A program made the position numbers and the translations under genes. Of a DNA stretch of 64,000 nt, positions 1-7,555 are shown piece after piece. Source of the DNA: Flavobacteriaceae bacterium (GTDB taxonomy: Bacteria > Bacteroidota > Bacteroidia > Flavobacteriales > Flavobacteriaceae); the NCBI GenBank assembly GCA_013373385.1, contig JABXHX010000051.1:17433-81432 (forward strand), written 5' to 3'. Position 1 is the first letter of the stretch. The number at the start of each line of letters is the position of its first letter. The notes beneath the pieces were generated by a model. The model had not been told where the DNA came from. It made no database searches and worked only from the letters and a program-made list of their open reading frames with translations.

Positions 1-39
1 TAGTTTTTTGCGAAGATAGTATAATTTGATTTTTTCTAA

Positions 40-47
40 TAACTTTG
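40..47 (+). promoter_or_regulatory. Bacteroidota -7 box (TAACTTTG)
   Basis: TAACTTTG matches the TAnnTTTG consensus of the Bacteroidota housekeeping sigma factor. It lies about 35 bases before the ATG at 83. This argues against the upstream in-frame start at 26, which would precede the promoter. I see no convincing -33 TTTG. Confidence 0.5.
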
Positions 48-82
48 CACCAATTACATTTATTAAAATACTATTAAACTTT

Positions 83-475
83 ATGAGCGTTTATCGTTGC
101 TTTTTATTATTTCTATTATTAACAACTTTTACATTGCACTCTCAAGAAAAAAGAACTTTTTTACAGCATCGGTTTGATGGTTATAAAATGATTTTAACTA
201 AAGACCATAGCACAACAAAATTAACAGCTATTAAACATAAACTTGAGAGTATTGGAGTTTTATTTACGTTTACTAATGTAAAACGGAATCGCAAAAAAGA
301 AATTATTGGTGCTGTTTTTACTATTAGAAATAAAAAAAGTAATGCTACCGTTCGGTTTGAAAACGGAAAACCAATTCCAGATATATTAATTGGAGAGGTT
401 AACGACATTGTTTTTATAAAGCCTAGCAATAAAATTAAAACTGATGTAAAAAACATATTACATCAGAAGAATTAA
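83..475 (+). CDS. hypothetical secreted protein (130 aa)
   Basis: I do not recognise the family. The protein starts at the second in-frame Met, because the open frame from 26 overlaps a TAnnTTTG promoter. The N-terminus (SVYRC then a run of F/L/T, ending near LHSQ) looks like a Sec signal peptide cleaved before EKRTF. The mature part of about 105 residues is basic and predicted alpha/beta, with segments such as VLFTFTNVKRN and GAVFTIRNKK suggesting beta strands. The next gene follows 26 bases downstream on the same strand. The location is probably periplasmic; no function can be assigned. Confidence 0.6.
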   Translation: MSVYRCFLLFLLLTTFTLHSQEKRTFLQHRFDGYKMILTKDHSTTKLTAIKHKLESIGVLFTFTNVKRNRKKEIIGAVFTIRNKKSNATVRFENGKPIPDILIGEVNDIVFIKPSNKIKTDVKNILHQKN

Positions 476-501
476 GTATCTTTTTTGTATATTTAACTAC
501 A

Positions 502-654
502 ATGAAAAAACGTTTTTTTAAATTTTTAGCGAAGCTTAACAAGCTTGTTTTGCCTTCGTACACTAAACGACAACTAGACATAACAAAAGCTACCAAAGTA
601 CAGTTAGCAATTATTGGCTGGAGAGCTTACGTAACATTACAATCTTTAGATTAA
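502..654 (+). CDS. small basic protein, 50 aa
   Basis: A complete short frame runs from ATG 502 to TAA 652-654. The protein is strongly basic at its N-terminus (MKKRFFKFLAKLNK) and ends in a hydrophobic/aromatic stretch, IIGWRAYVTLQSLD. From memory, similar proteins of about 50 residues recur in Flavobacteriaceae and are often labelled 'SsrA-binding protein'. At this length it cannot be a real SmpB, which is about 150 residues, so I do not carry that name over. It sits 10 bases upstream of the DUF2007 gene and is probably cotranscribed with it. Confidence 0.6.
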   Translation: MKKRFFKFLAKLNKLVLPSYTKRQLDITKATKVQLAIIGWRAYVTLQSLD

Positions 655-664
655 ATTTTTTATT

Positions 665-895
665 ATGGAAAAAGAACATATTTTAGTTTTTACAGATATT
701 TCTGTACTTGTAAATAGATTGCAAAATTTACTTCTATCTGAAGGAATCAAGTCAATGGTTAAAGACAATGTTGAATCTGCAAGACTTGGAGGTTATGGTT
801 CATTTCAAAATTCAGTTGAATTATATATTTTAAATTCTGATATTGACAAAGCAACTCCAATAATAGAAAACTTTAAAAAAGAAATCGCAGAATAG
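665..895 (+). CDS. DUF2007 domain protein
   Basis: This 76-residue cytoplasmic protein looks like the DUF2007 family, annotated as a putative prokaryotic signal-transducing protein. The small ferredoxin-like fold is consistent with VFTDISVLVNRLQNLLLSEGI at the start, a central SARLGGYGS-type turn, a strand VELYILNSDI and a final helix. The family often occurs fused to zinc-ribbon domains, but this copy is the bare domain. Its biochemical role is unknown. It follows the 50-aa gene closely and precedes tRNA-Arg. Confidence 0.7.
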   Translation: MEKEHILVFTDISVLVNRLQNLLLSEGIKSMVKDNVESARLGGYGSFQNSVELYILNSDIDKATPIIENFKKEIAE

Positions 896-919
896 GTTTT
901 ATAATTTAAAAAATGCTGT

Positions 920-927
920 TATATTTG
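920..927 (+). promoter_or_regulatory. promoter of tRNA-Arg (TATATTTG)
   Basis: TATATTTG fits TAnnTTTG perfectly and lies 11 bases before the first base of the tRNA, which places the transcription start just upstream of the mature 5' end. Confidence 0.65.
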
Positions 928-938
928 CACCCGCTTAC

Positions 939-1012
939 GGCCACGTGGCGCAACTGAATAGCGCATCTGATTACGGCTCAGAAGGTTATAGGTTTGAATC
1001 CTATCGTGGTCA
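939..1012 (+). tRNA. tRNA-Arg (ACG anticodon)
   Basis: A full cloverleaf can be drawn. The acceptor stem GGCCACG pairs with CGTGGTC (one G-T pair). The D stem is GCGC/GCGC. The anticodon stem TCTGA/TCAGA encloses the loop TTACGGC, with anticodon ACG at positions 34-36. The T stem ATAGG/CCTAT encloses TTTGAAT. The discriminator is A and CCA is not encoded. ACG is read as ICG and decodes CGN arginine codons. The total length is 74 bases. Confidence 0.95.
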
Positions 1013-1017
1013 CAACA

Positions 1018-1046
1018 AAAACGCACCAAAATGGTGCGTTTTTTAT
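1018..1046 (+). terminator. Rho-independent terminator after tRNA-Arg
   Basis: The stem ACGCACCA / TGGTGCGT has a short A-rich loop and is followed by a run of six T, directly downstream of the tRNA. Confidence 0.8.
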
Positions 1047-1086
1047 TTTACACTATCTCGTTCTATACTGAATGTAAATCGTTATA

Positions 1087-1281
1087 TTACTTACTATTCT
1101 TTATTTTTTTTACTGCAAAAATTAATCCGCCTAAAAGTAAGTAGACAACTCCACCATCTATTGGCAACCCAGGAGGTGGCGGTGGCGGGATTGGTGGCGG
1201 AACTACTTGTGCAAACATCTGAACAGATATTACACCCAATACGAAAGTTATATATAATTTTTTATTTTTCAATTTTAACAA
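1087..1281 (-). CDS. PID-CTERM-like small anchored protein (64 aa)
   Basis: The layout is tripartite: an N-terminal signal peptide (basic MLKLKNKK then hydrophobic to MFAQ), a proline-rich spacer of PPPIPPPPPP, and a C-terminus reading GLPIDGG, then a hydrophobic helix (VVYLLLGGLIFAV) and a basic tail KKIKNSK. A short signature, one membrane helix and a basic cluster make up the classic sorting-signal architecture. GLPIDGG followed by a helix and KK matches what I know as the PID-CTERM domain of flavobacteria. Almost nothing lies between the two signals, so the mature peptide would be tiny. The link to an exosortase-like enzyme is inference; none is encoded in this window. Confidence 0.7.
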   Translation of the reverse strand: MLKLKNKKLYITFVLGVISVQMFAQVVPPPIPPPPPPGLPIDGGVVYLLLGGLIFAVKKIKNSK

Positions 1282-1345
1282 ACTATCTATTTATTTTGAC
1301 CCACAAATTTTAAAAAAGTCACAGCCAAATATTATAATTTGATAT

Positions 1346-1618
1346 CTATTCAAAATAGCGTCTTAATATTATTCGGTGTTCTGGTAAACTTTTATTGTAT
1401 TCTTTAACTAACAACTCTACTATTTCTGGTTTTTCTTTTCCAATTGCTTTTTTTGAACTAAACTTTGAAACATACAGATTATATACATCGTTATTCTTTT
1501 CAAAAACTAAAAAATGTTTAGCGTTTAATTCACTAAAGCATATTTCATGATGATTAAAAGCACCCGATTCATCTTTAAAAAAAGCTCCAAAATTATAATA
1601 CAAAAAAATGTTTGTCAT
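1346..1618 (-). CDS. hypothetical protein (90 aa)
   Basis: The start codon lies one base after the end of clpS, so the two genes are almost certainly cotranscribed. The protein has no signal peptide or membrane helix. It has aromatic N-terminal strands (IFLYYNFGAFF, FLVFEKNNDVYNLYVS) and an acidic/basic helix near the end (KPEIVELLVKEYNK). I recognise no family. The position directly behind clpS could hint at protein turnover, but that is only context. Confidence 0.6.
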   Translation of the reverse strand: MTNIFLYYNFGAFFKDESGAFNHHEICFSELNAKHFLVFEKNNDVYNLYVSKFSSKKAIGKEKPEIVELLVKEYNKSLPEHRIILRRYFE

Positions 1619-1619
1619 A

Positions 1620-1895
1620 CTAAACTAATTCTGCAGACAACCCTAAAGATAATAATTTAGAGCATCTCGGTTTTAAGTCTTTATACTCGCCCGTTTTAAC
1701 CGTACATTTACCTTTGTAATGCACTAAAACTGTACATTGTTCAGCTTGTTCTAATGTATGCTCACAAACATCTATCAAAGAATCTATCACAAAATCAAAG
1801 GTATTCACATCATCATTATACAACACTATTTCGTGTTGATTTACTTCTTTTTCTAATACATCAATTTCTTCTTGTATTTTTTCTTTTGTACTCAT
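1620..1895 (-). CDS. clpS: ATP-dependent Clp protease adaptor ClpS
   Basis: ClpS binds substrates with destabilising N-terminal residues (N-degrons) and delivers them to the ClpAP-type protease. The family signature is visible: HEIVLYNDDVNTFDFVIDSL at about residues 21-40, including the NDD substrate-pocket loop, then the helix with ACE-like residues and VHYKGKCTVKTG near residues 58-70. The length of 91 aa is normal for bacterial ClpS. It lies 16 bases downstream of prmA on the minus strand, in a tpiA-prmA-clpS arrangement common in flavobacteria. Confidence 0.93.
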   Translation of the reverse strand: MSTKEKIQEEIDVLEKEVNQHEIVLYNDDVNTFDFVIDSLIDVCEHTLEQAEQCTVLVHYKGKCTVKTGEYKDLKPRCSKLLSLGLSAELV

Positions 1896-1911
1896 TTAAA
1901 AAATAAATATA

Positions 1912-2748
1912 CTAACTTTTATAATATTTTAAAGAAATCCAATTATTTCTTTCTAATGTTTTTTGAAGTGTTAAACCATACTTAATTACTTCTGTATCTA
2001 AAATAGAAATATCTTCTTTATAAAAACCACTCAATAATAAAAAACCATTATTATTTAAACATTTTGTATATGTTTCCATATCATTAAGCAATATGTTACG
2101 GTTAATATTTGCTATAATTACATCAAATTTTTGCTTACTTAACAAGCTTGCATCTCCTTCAAAAAACTGAATATGCTTACAATTGTTTCTTGTTGCATTT
2201 TCTAGAGAGTTAAGATAGCACCAATTATCAATATCAATTCCCTCAATAGGTTTTGCTCCTTTCATTTCTGCAAAAATGGCTAAAATTCCAGTTCCACAGC
2301 CCATATCTAAAACCGATTTATTCTCTAAATCTAACGCCAGTAATTGTTGAATCATCATGTGTGTGGTTTCATGGTGCCCCGTACCAAAACTCATTTTTGG
2401 TTCTATCACAATATCGTATTGCAATTTTTTATTTTCGTGAAATGGCGCTCTTACACTTACCAAACCATCAACTTCTATAGGTTCAAAATTCTTCTCCCAT
2501 TCACTATTCCAATTGGTTTGCGCAACTTCTTTTTGTTGATATGAAATTTCAAATTCAGAAGATTTTAGAATTGCAATATCTTCTATTATACCCGCAAACC
2601 AATCTTGTTGTTGTATGTATGCTGTTACTCCATTTTCGTTTTCAACAAAACTTTCAAATCCTGCTAGCCCTAATTCTGCTATTAAAATTTCTGTTGCAGG
2701 CTCTTTGGGGCTTACAACAAAGTTGTATTCTTTATAAATTGCATCCAT
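1912..2748 (-). CDS. prmA: ribosomal protein L11 methyltransferase PrmA
   Basis: PrmA transfers methyl groups from S-adenosylmethionine to ribosomal protein L11. The 278-residue protein has the N-terminal substrate-recognition domain, the PrmA signature SFGTGHHETTHMM at about residues 120-132, the SAM-binding motif I LDMGCGTGILAI at 147-158, and a later IIANINRNIL segment matching motif IV. Its ATG overlaps the TAA of tpiA by one base (TAATG), indicating translational coupling. Confidence 0.95.
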   Translation of the reverse strand: MDAIYKEYNFVVSPKEPATEILIAELGLAGFESFVENENGVTAYIQQQDWFAGIIEDIAILKSSEFEISYQQKEVAQTNWNSEWEKNFEPIEVDGLVSVRAPFHENKKLQYDIVIEPKMSFGTGHHETTHMMIQQLLALDLENKSVLDMGCGTGILAIFAEMKGAKPIEGIDIDNWCYLNSLENATRNNCKHIQFFEGDASLLSKQKFDVIIANINRNILLNDMETYTKCLNNNGFLLLSGFYKEDISILDTEVIKYGLTLQKTLERNNWISLKYYKS

Positions 2749-3506
2749 TAAATAGCTTTGATAATTTCTGTAAAATCTTCTACTTTTAATGAGGCACCTC
2801 CAATTAATCCTCCGTCTACATCTTTTTTAGAGAATATTTCTTGAGCATTATTTGGCTTCACACTACCCCCATATAAAATTGATGTGTTTTCTGCTACAAC
2901 TGTATTGTATTTTTTTGCCAACACATCTCTTATAAACGCATGCATTTCTTGGGCTTGCTCTGGAGTAGCAGTTTCTCCTGTACCAATTGCCCAAACAGGT
3001 TCGTAAGCAAGTACAATATTGACCCAAGCTATTGGTTCTAAATGAAATAACGCATTTTTTAGTTGGTTTTCTACAACGGTAAAATGATTTTCTGATTTTC
3101 TATCTTCTAATAATTCTCCAAAACAAAAAATGATTTCTAATCCGCTTTCTAATGCTGCATTAACTTTTTCAGCTAAAATAACATCTGTTTCTCCAAATAA
3201 AGTTCTCCTTTCAGAATGCCCAAGAATTACTGTTTGAATTCCGATACTCTTCAACATTGATGCAGAAACTTCTCCTGTAAAAGCTCCGCTCTTTGCTTGA
3301 TGCATGTTTTGAGCAATCACCTCTACTTTTGATTTTTTTGCTTTTTTAAGTCCTGCTGTTAAGTTTACAAATGTTGGCGCTACTATTACACGAGTATTCT
3401 TTAACGATAATTTTTTAATCGACTTTCGTACTCCCTTAATAAGTGTTTTCGTTTCTTTACTATCATTATGCATTTTCCAGTTTCCTGCAACAATTTTATG
3501 TCTCAT
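2748..3506 (-). CDS. tpiA: triosephosphate isomerase
   Basis: The enzyme interconverts dihydroxyacetone phosphate and glyceraldehyde 3-phosphate in glycolysis and gluconeogenesis. All active-site blocks are present: GNWKMH at the N-terminus (catalytic Lys), ILGHSERR (electrophilic His), AYEPVWAIGTG (catalytic Glu and loop 6) and YGGSVKPNN phosphate binding. I choose the ATG at 3506 (MRHKIVAGNWK) over the TTG six bases upstream, because TIMs start just before this motif. The resulting 252 aa is the usual length. It is first in the tpiA-prmA-clpS group. Confidence 0.96.
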   Translation of the reverse strand: MRHKIVAGNWKMHNDSKETKTLIKGVRKSIKKLSLKNTRVIVAPTFVNLTAGLKKAKKSKVEVIAQNMHQAKSGAFTGEVSASMLKSIGIQTVILGHSERRTLFGETDVILAEKVNAALESGLEIIFCFGELLEDRKSENHFTVVENQLKNALFHLEPIAWVNIVLAYEPVWAIGTGETATPEQAQEMHAFIRDVLAKKYNTVVAENTSILYGGSVKPNNAQEIFSKKDVDGGLIGGASLKVEDFTEIIKAI

Positions 3507-3560
3507 TACCAACTATTTTTATTCGTTAAAAAGTATTTTTGTTTGAGCAACAAATGTAAT

Positions 3561-4040
3561 TTATTTTTTTAAGGCCTCAACTATGCTGGAGTCGGTAATT
3601 CTTTTGGCTTTAAATAAATCTAAGAAACCGTTTTCATTAATCACCAAGTACCTCGGAATCCAATTAGAGTTTAAAAAATCTCCAAAATCACTATCCATCC
3701 CTTTACTCATATAATAATGATTTCCTTTAAGGTTGTATTTTTCTAAAGCTTTTTTCCACCTAAAAACACTTCTATCGGAAGAAATAAACACATAAACTAC
3801 ACCTGGATATTGTATTTGTAGCTGTTTTAAACCTGAAAAACTCACAATGCAATCTTTACACCAAGAAGCCCAAACATTCACCAGTATTTTTTTTCCTTTA
3901 TTTACTTCGATTATTTCTTTAAACTGAATTGATTTTCCATCTAAAGTAATAAATGTATCATTCAGCGCTTTTTCGCTAAAAGATTTTGGTGTTGTACAAC
4001 TTGCTAACACAATAAAAAACAACAAGAAACTTTTATACAT
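3561..4040 (-). CDS. TlpA-like thioredoxin-fold lipoprotein
   Basis: The lipobox-like LASC puts the lipidated Cys at residue 15. The rest is a thioredoxin-like domain with VNVWASWCKDC; redox Cys61 and Cys64 fit the WCxxC motif of TlpA/ResA proteins. Later blocks (FISSDRS, NSNWIPRYLVINENG with the cis-Pro) complete the fold. At 159 aa it is a minimal single-domain version. It probably acts in the cell envelope as a thiol-disulphide oxidoreductase; the substrate is unknown. It is transcribed away from pyrF, sharing a 132-base intergenic region. Confidence 0.82.
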   Translation of the reverse strand: MYKSFLLFFIVLASCTTPKSFSEKALNDTFITLDGKSIQFKEIIEVNKGKKILVNVWASWCKDCIVSFSGLKQLQIQYPGVVYVFISSDRSVFRWKKALEKYNLKGNHYYMSKGMDSDFGDFLNSNWIPRYLVINENGFLDLFKAKRITDSSIVEALKK

Positions 4041-4142
4041 ATTTTAAGTTTGATTATCGGTAGTCTGTAAACGCTGTAAATACTTACAAAAACTCACAAC
4101 AAAGTGATTTAAAACAAATATAGATAAACTATCAAAAATAAG

Positions 4143-4150
4143 TACATTTG
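4143..4150 (+). promoter_or_regulatory. promoter of pyrF (TACATTTG)
   Basis: TACATTTG fits TAnnTTTG and lies 22 bases before the pyrF ATG, predicting a leader of about 15 bases. No clear -33 TTG is visible. Confidence 0.5.
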
Positions 4151-4172
4151 CATAATTATATTCCTGTTTTAA

Positions 4173-4994
4173 ATGACTACACAACAACTTATTGAACAGA
4201 TTCAGCTAAAAAAATCATTTTTATGTATTGGATTAGATGTTGACTTAGCTAAAATTCCGACACATTTATTAAAAGAAGAAGATCCTATTTTTGCATTTAA
4301 TAAAGCTATTATTGAAGCTACCCATCATTTATGTGTTGCATACAAACCAAATACAGCCTTTTATGAAGCATACGGATTAAAAGGCTGGAAATCTTTAGAA
4401 AAAACCATACAATATATCAACAAAAATTATCCAGAAATTTTTACTATTGCTGATGCCAAACGTGGTGACATTGGTAATACATCTAGCATGTATGCTAAAG
4501 CTTTTTTTGAAGATTTAGCTTTTGATTCAGTTACTGTAGCTCCTTATATGGGAAAAGATTCTGTAGAACCTTTTTTAGCTTTTAAAGATAAACATACCAT
4601 TATGCTAGCCCTTACATCTAACGAAGGTGCTTTTGATTTTCAAACGTTAAGCGTCAATAATAAAGAGCTTTACAAAGAAGTTCTTGAAGCGTCTAAATCT
4701 TGGGAAAATTCCGAGAATTTAATGTATGTCGTGGGTGCTACCAAAGCAGAGTACTTTAAAGAAATTAGACAAATTGTTCCTCATAGTTTTTTATTAGTTC
4801 CTGGAGTTGGAGCACAAGGTGGCAACTTGCAAGATGTTTGTAAATACGGAATGACATCAACTGTTGGATTGCTAATTAATTCTTCTAGAGGAATTCTTTA
4901 CGCCGCTAATGATTCTACTTTTGCTGAAGCAGCCAAGCAAAAAGCTGAAGACTTACAAAAAGAAATGGAGTTAATTTTAACTGCTAAAAAATAA
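4173..4994 (+). CDS. pyrF: orotidine-5'-phosphate decarboxylase (type 2)
   Basis: This enzyme decarboxylates OMP to UMP, the last step of de novo pyrimidine synthesis. The catalytic Asp/Lys array is visible as [14 protein letters not shown] at about residues 92-105. The first barrel strand is [12 protein letters not shown], and the phosphate-binding end has [10 protein letters not shown] and INSSRGI. The length of 273 aa and the 'APYMG' block are typical of the long type 2 subfamily. The cobalamin-type binding protein gene overlaps or directly follows its end. Confidence 0.95.
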   Translation: MTTQQLIEQIQLKKSFLCIGLDVDLAKIPTHLLKEEDPIFAFNKAIIEATHHLCVAYKPNTAFYEAYGLKGWKSLEKTIQYINKNYPEIFTIADAKRGDIGNTSSMYAKAFFEDLAFDSVTVAPYMGKDSVEPFLAFKDKHTIMLALTSNEGAFDFQTLSVNNKELYKEVLEASKSWENSENLMYVVGATKAEYFKEIRQIVPHSFLLVPGVGAQGGNLQDVCKYGMTSTVGLLINSSRGILYAANDSTFAEAAKQKAEDLQKEMELILTAKK

Positions 4995-5748
4995 GGTTTT
5001 CAATTCTTTTAGAATCATATCGTTAGTTCCGTCTCAAACCGAATTATTGGTTGATTTAGGATTGGAAGACTGTATTGTTGGCATCACTAAATTTTGCATT
5101 CATCCTACACATTTAAAACAAGAAAAAGCAATTGTTGGGGGAACTAAAAATTGTAATTTTAAAAAAATAAAAGATTTAAAACCTACCCATATTCTTTGCA
5201 ATAAAGAAGAGAATACTCAAGAGATTGTTGCAAATTGTTCTAAAATTGCAACCACACATATTTCCGATATTTATACAGTTGCAGATGTGTTACAACTAAT
5301 TAATGCCTACGGCACATTTTTTTCTACAAAAACAACTGCAAAGCAACTTATCACTAAAATTAAGTCAAAACACAATAGTTTTATTGATTTTATAAAAAAC
5401 AAACCTCCGTTACATGTTGCTTATTTTATTTGGAAAGCCCCTTGGATGGTAGCAGCTAGTAACACTTATATCAATCATCTATTAGAACTTAACAATTTTA
5501 AAAACATTTATGCAAACTGTAACAGATATCCAGAGATATCAATTGAAGATATAGGCACGAACAAAAATTTAGATTTTATCTTATTATCATCTGAGCCTTA
5601 CCCTTTTAAAGAAAAACACATTACTGAGATTAAAAAAATAAACCCTAAGCTAAAAGTTATGTTAGTAGATGGAGAAATGTTTAGCTGGCCTGGAAGTAGG
5701 TTATTAAAAGCGTTTGATTATTTTAAAACATTACACAATCACCTTTAA
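4981..5748 (+). CDS. cobalamin/metal-chelate binding protein (BtuF/TroA-like), non-ATG start
   Basis: The frame encodes a TroA-fold helical-backbone metal receptor of the cobalamin-binding BtuF type. The recognisable N-terminus [20 protein letters not shown] is encoded at 5011-5070, followed by [10 protein letters not shown], an ILCNKEEN segment and a C-terminal [11 protein letters not shown]. No ATG or GTG lies between the upstream stop (4978-4980) and this motif. The first TTG (5047) would delete the first conserved strand, so I mark the whole open frame from CTG 4981, and the true start is uncertain. No signal peptide is visible, so this may be a cytoplasmic variant. It overlaps the end of pyrF. 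Confidence 0.75.
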   Translation: MLKNKVFNSFRIISLVPSQTELLVDLGLEDCIVGITKFCIHPTHLKQEKAIVGGTKNCNFKKIKDLKPTHILCNKEENTQEIVANCSKIATTHISDIYTVADVLQLINAYGTFFSTKTTAKQLITKIKSKHNSFIDFIKNKPPLHVAYFIWKAPWMVAASNTYINHLLELNNFKNIYANCNRYPEISIEDIGTNKNLDFILLSSEPYPFKEKHITEIKKINPKLKVMLVDGEMFSWPGSRLLKAFDYFKTLHNHL

Positions 5749-6055
5749 AAGTTTATTCAAAACCGAATATTCAAATACTATTAGTTTTTCTTTGATGTAG
5801 GCAGTAATTCACGTAAATGAATTCAACTCGTGTCAACTTACTCTAGTTCCTAACGTTTTAAAAAATTAAAAGCCGAGTTTAAAACTCGGCTTTATATTAA
5901 TTCATAACAAATTACTTTTTATTCTTTAGTTGTTTGTTTAATTCAAAATAACTACTCAACGAGAACAATGTTTAATGTAATTCATTCCGAAAAAATATTT
6001 TTTCTGTAATTTTAAAACAAAGAGTCTACATCAAAATGTAAACCCTTAATCATAT
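5749..6055. other. intergenic region between convergent genes
   Basis: This stretch of 307 bases holds one strong hairpin (5867-5895) and nothing else I can name. No open frame with coding character is visible on either strand. Confidence 0.6.
5867..5895. terminator. bidirectional Rho-independent terminator
   Basis: AGCCGAGTTT / AAACTCGGCT forms a 10-bp stem. A-rich sequence on the left and TTT on the right would serve both the plus-strand binding-protein gene and the minus-strand susD-like gene. Confidence 0.75.
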
Positions 6056-7543
6056 TTACCATCCAGCATTTTGTTGTCCAATATTTGGATTTGCTGTAAT
6101 TTCTAGTGTTGGAATACCCCAAGTAAATTTAGGATCACTTGCAGTTCTTACCATTGCATCAAAATCTGAACCAGTGTTAATCAATGTCGTATTTTGAGGA
6201 AGCCTACGTGTAAAGCCTAAATTCCATCTACGTAAATCATCTAAACGAAACCCTTCAAAAGCCAATTCTCTAAATCTTTCATCTCTGACAGCATCTGTAA
6301 GTACAGGGCCAGTAATTCCAGCTAATGCTGTTAAATTTCTTGCTGTTCTTAAAGCATTCAATGGTGTTAAAGCATCTGCTCCTGGAATATTTAATGCAGA
6401 TTCCGCTGAAATTAAATACATTTCGGCAATTCTGAATAGTATAGGCGAATGCGCATAATTAGTATTTCCAGAATACAACGCTGGGTTTCCTGGGTATTTA
6501 TTTACAGCCCAAACTCCTGGATATGTAACTGCATTTTGCTCAACAACTTTCTGCTCAAAATAAACATTTTTTCTAAAATCATTTGCATCGTATTTATCAA
6601 CTACCCACTGAGAAGGCAAAAAATCTGGAGCGAAATTTTTTGTAGCTGAAATAAAGCCTAAATAAATGATATTTACATTTGGTAACTCATTTGGATTCGA
6701 CACTTTTAAAGCAGTAATTACTTCTTGGTGAGAATCTGTATGCCACATTGCTTTTAATCCTGCAGCAGTTTTTATTAATGGATACTTTCCAGATCCTATT
6801 AACTCATCAGCAATAGTTTTCGCCCCTTTCCAATCTTGCATATAAAATTTTACACGCGCTTCTAATGCTTTCACAGCATCAATACTAAGTCTTGTTGCTC
6901 CTGCTGTTCCAGCTACAGAAGCCAATTTACTTTTAGCTACAGAAATATCACTTAAAACTTGGTCATAAACTGCTTTAACAGATTTTCTTTCTCCAAAGAC
7001 AGTAACGTCAAAATCTAAGTAAATTGGCACCCCTAAATCTGTAGCAGCTGATGATGGATTGTACATTTTACCATACCTTACTACTAAATTATGGTAATAA
7101 AGTGCACGAACAAAATGAGCTTCTCCTTCATATCTAGAGAGTTCTGCTGTTTCTGAAGCATCACTTGGTTTTATATTTTTAAACCCATTAATTGCTACAT
7201 TAACATCTGCTATACCTCTATAATAACCTAACCAAACTGTTTGTAATATACCTGTATTTGCTAAAAACTCAGTCCACCTATGTGGCGATCCATTTCTATT
7301 ACCATAGGTTAAGGTTGCGTTTAACTGATCTGCTTGAATGTCTAAAGTAAACATTCTACTACCGTATAGATTTCCTCTTAATCTTGCATACATTCCATTA
7401 TTCCAGCTTTTAGCATCAGCAAGTGTTTCAAAAGATTGACTTCTTTCTATTTGATTTGTAGGAAATCGTTCTAACTTATCACATGATACAACAAGTAGTA
7501 CTAGTAAAAAAGCTGAAAACAATAATTTTATTTTATTTTTCAT
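6056..7543 (-). CDS. SusD/RagB family nutrient-binding outer membrane lipoprotein
   Basis: SusD-like proteins sit on the outer membrane and form the lid over a SusC TonB-dependent transporter. The N-terminus ends in VLLVVSC, with lipidated Cys21. It is followed by DKLERFPTNQIERSQSF, the usual start of the SusD N-terminal domain. TPR-like helices and the C-terminal SusD block (RNLTALAGI, RDERFRELAFEGFRLDDLRRW) are present. The length of 495 aa is typical. It lies 12 bases behind the susC-like gene. No polysaccharide-degrading enzyme is adjacent, so the substrate cannot be inferred. Confidence 0.93.
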   Translation of the reverse strand: MKNKIKLLFSAFLLVLLVVSCDKLERFPTNQIERSQSFETLADAKSWNNGMYARLRGNLYGSRMFTLDIQADQLNATLTYGNRNGSPHRWTEFLANTGILQTVWLGYYRGIADVNVAINGFKNIKPSDASETAELSRYEGEAHFVRALYYHNLVVRYGKMYNPSSAATDLGVPIYLDFDVTVFGERKSVKAVYDQVLSDISVAKSKLASVAGTAGATRLSIDAVKALEARVKFYMQDWKGAKTIADELIGSGKYPLIKTAAGLKAMWHTDSHQEVITALKVSNPNELPNVNIIYLGFISATKNFAPDFLPSQWVVDKYDANDFRKNVYFEQKVVEQNAVTYPGVWAVNKYPGNPALYSGNTNYAHSPILFRIAEMYLISAESALNIPGADALTPLNALRTARNLTALAGITGPVLTDAVRDERFRELAFEGFRLDDLRRWNLGFTRRLPQNTTLINTGSDFDAMVRTASDPKFTWGIPTLEITANPNIGQQNAGW

Positions 7544-7555
7544 AATTATCTGTTT

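Noticed and set aside
945..1313. 122-codon plus-strand frame
   Set aside because: It runs through the tRNA-Arg gene and its terminator and then antisense to the PID-CTERM-like gene.
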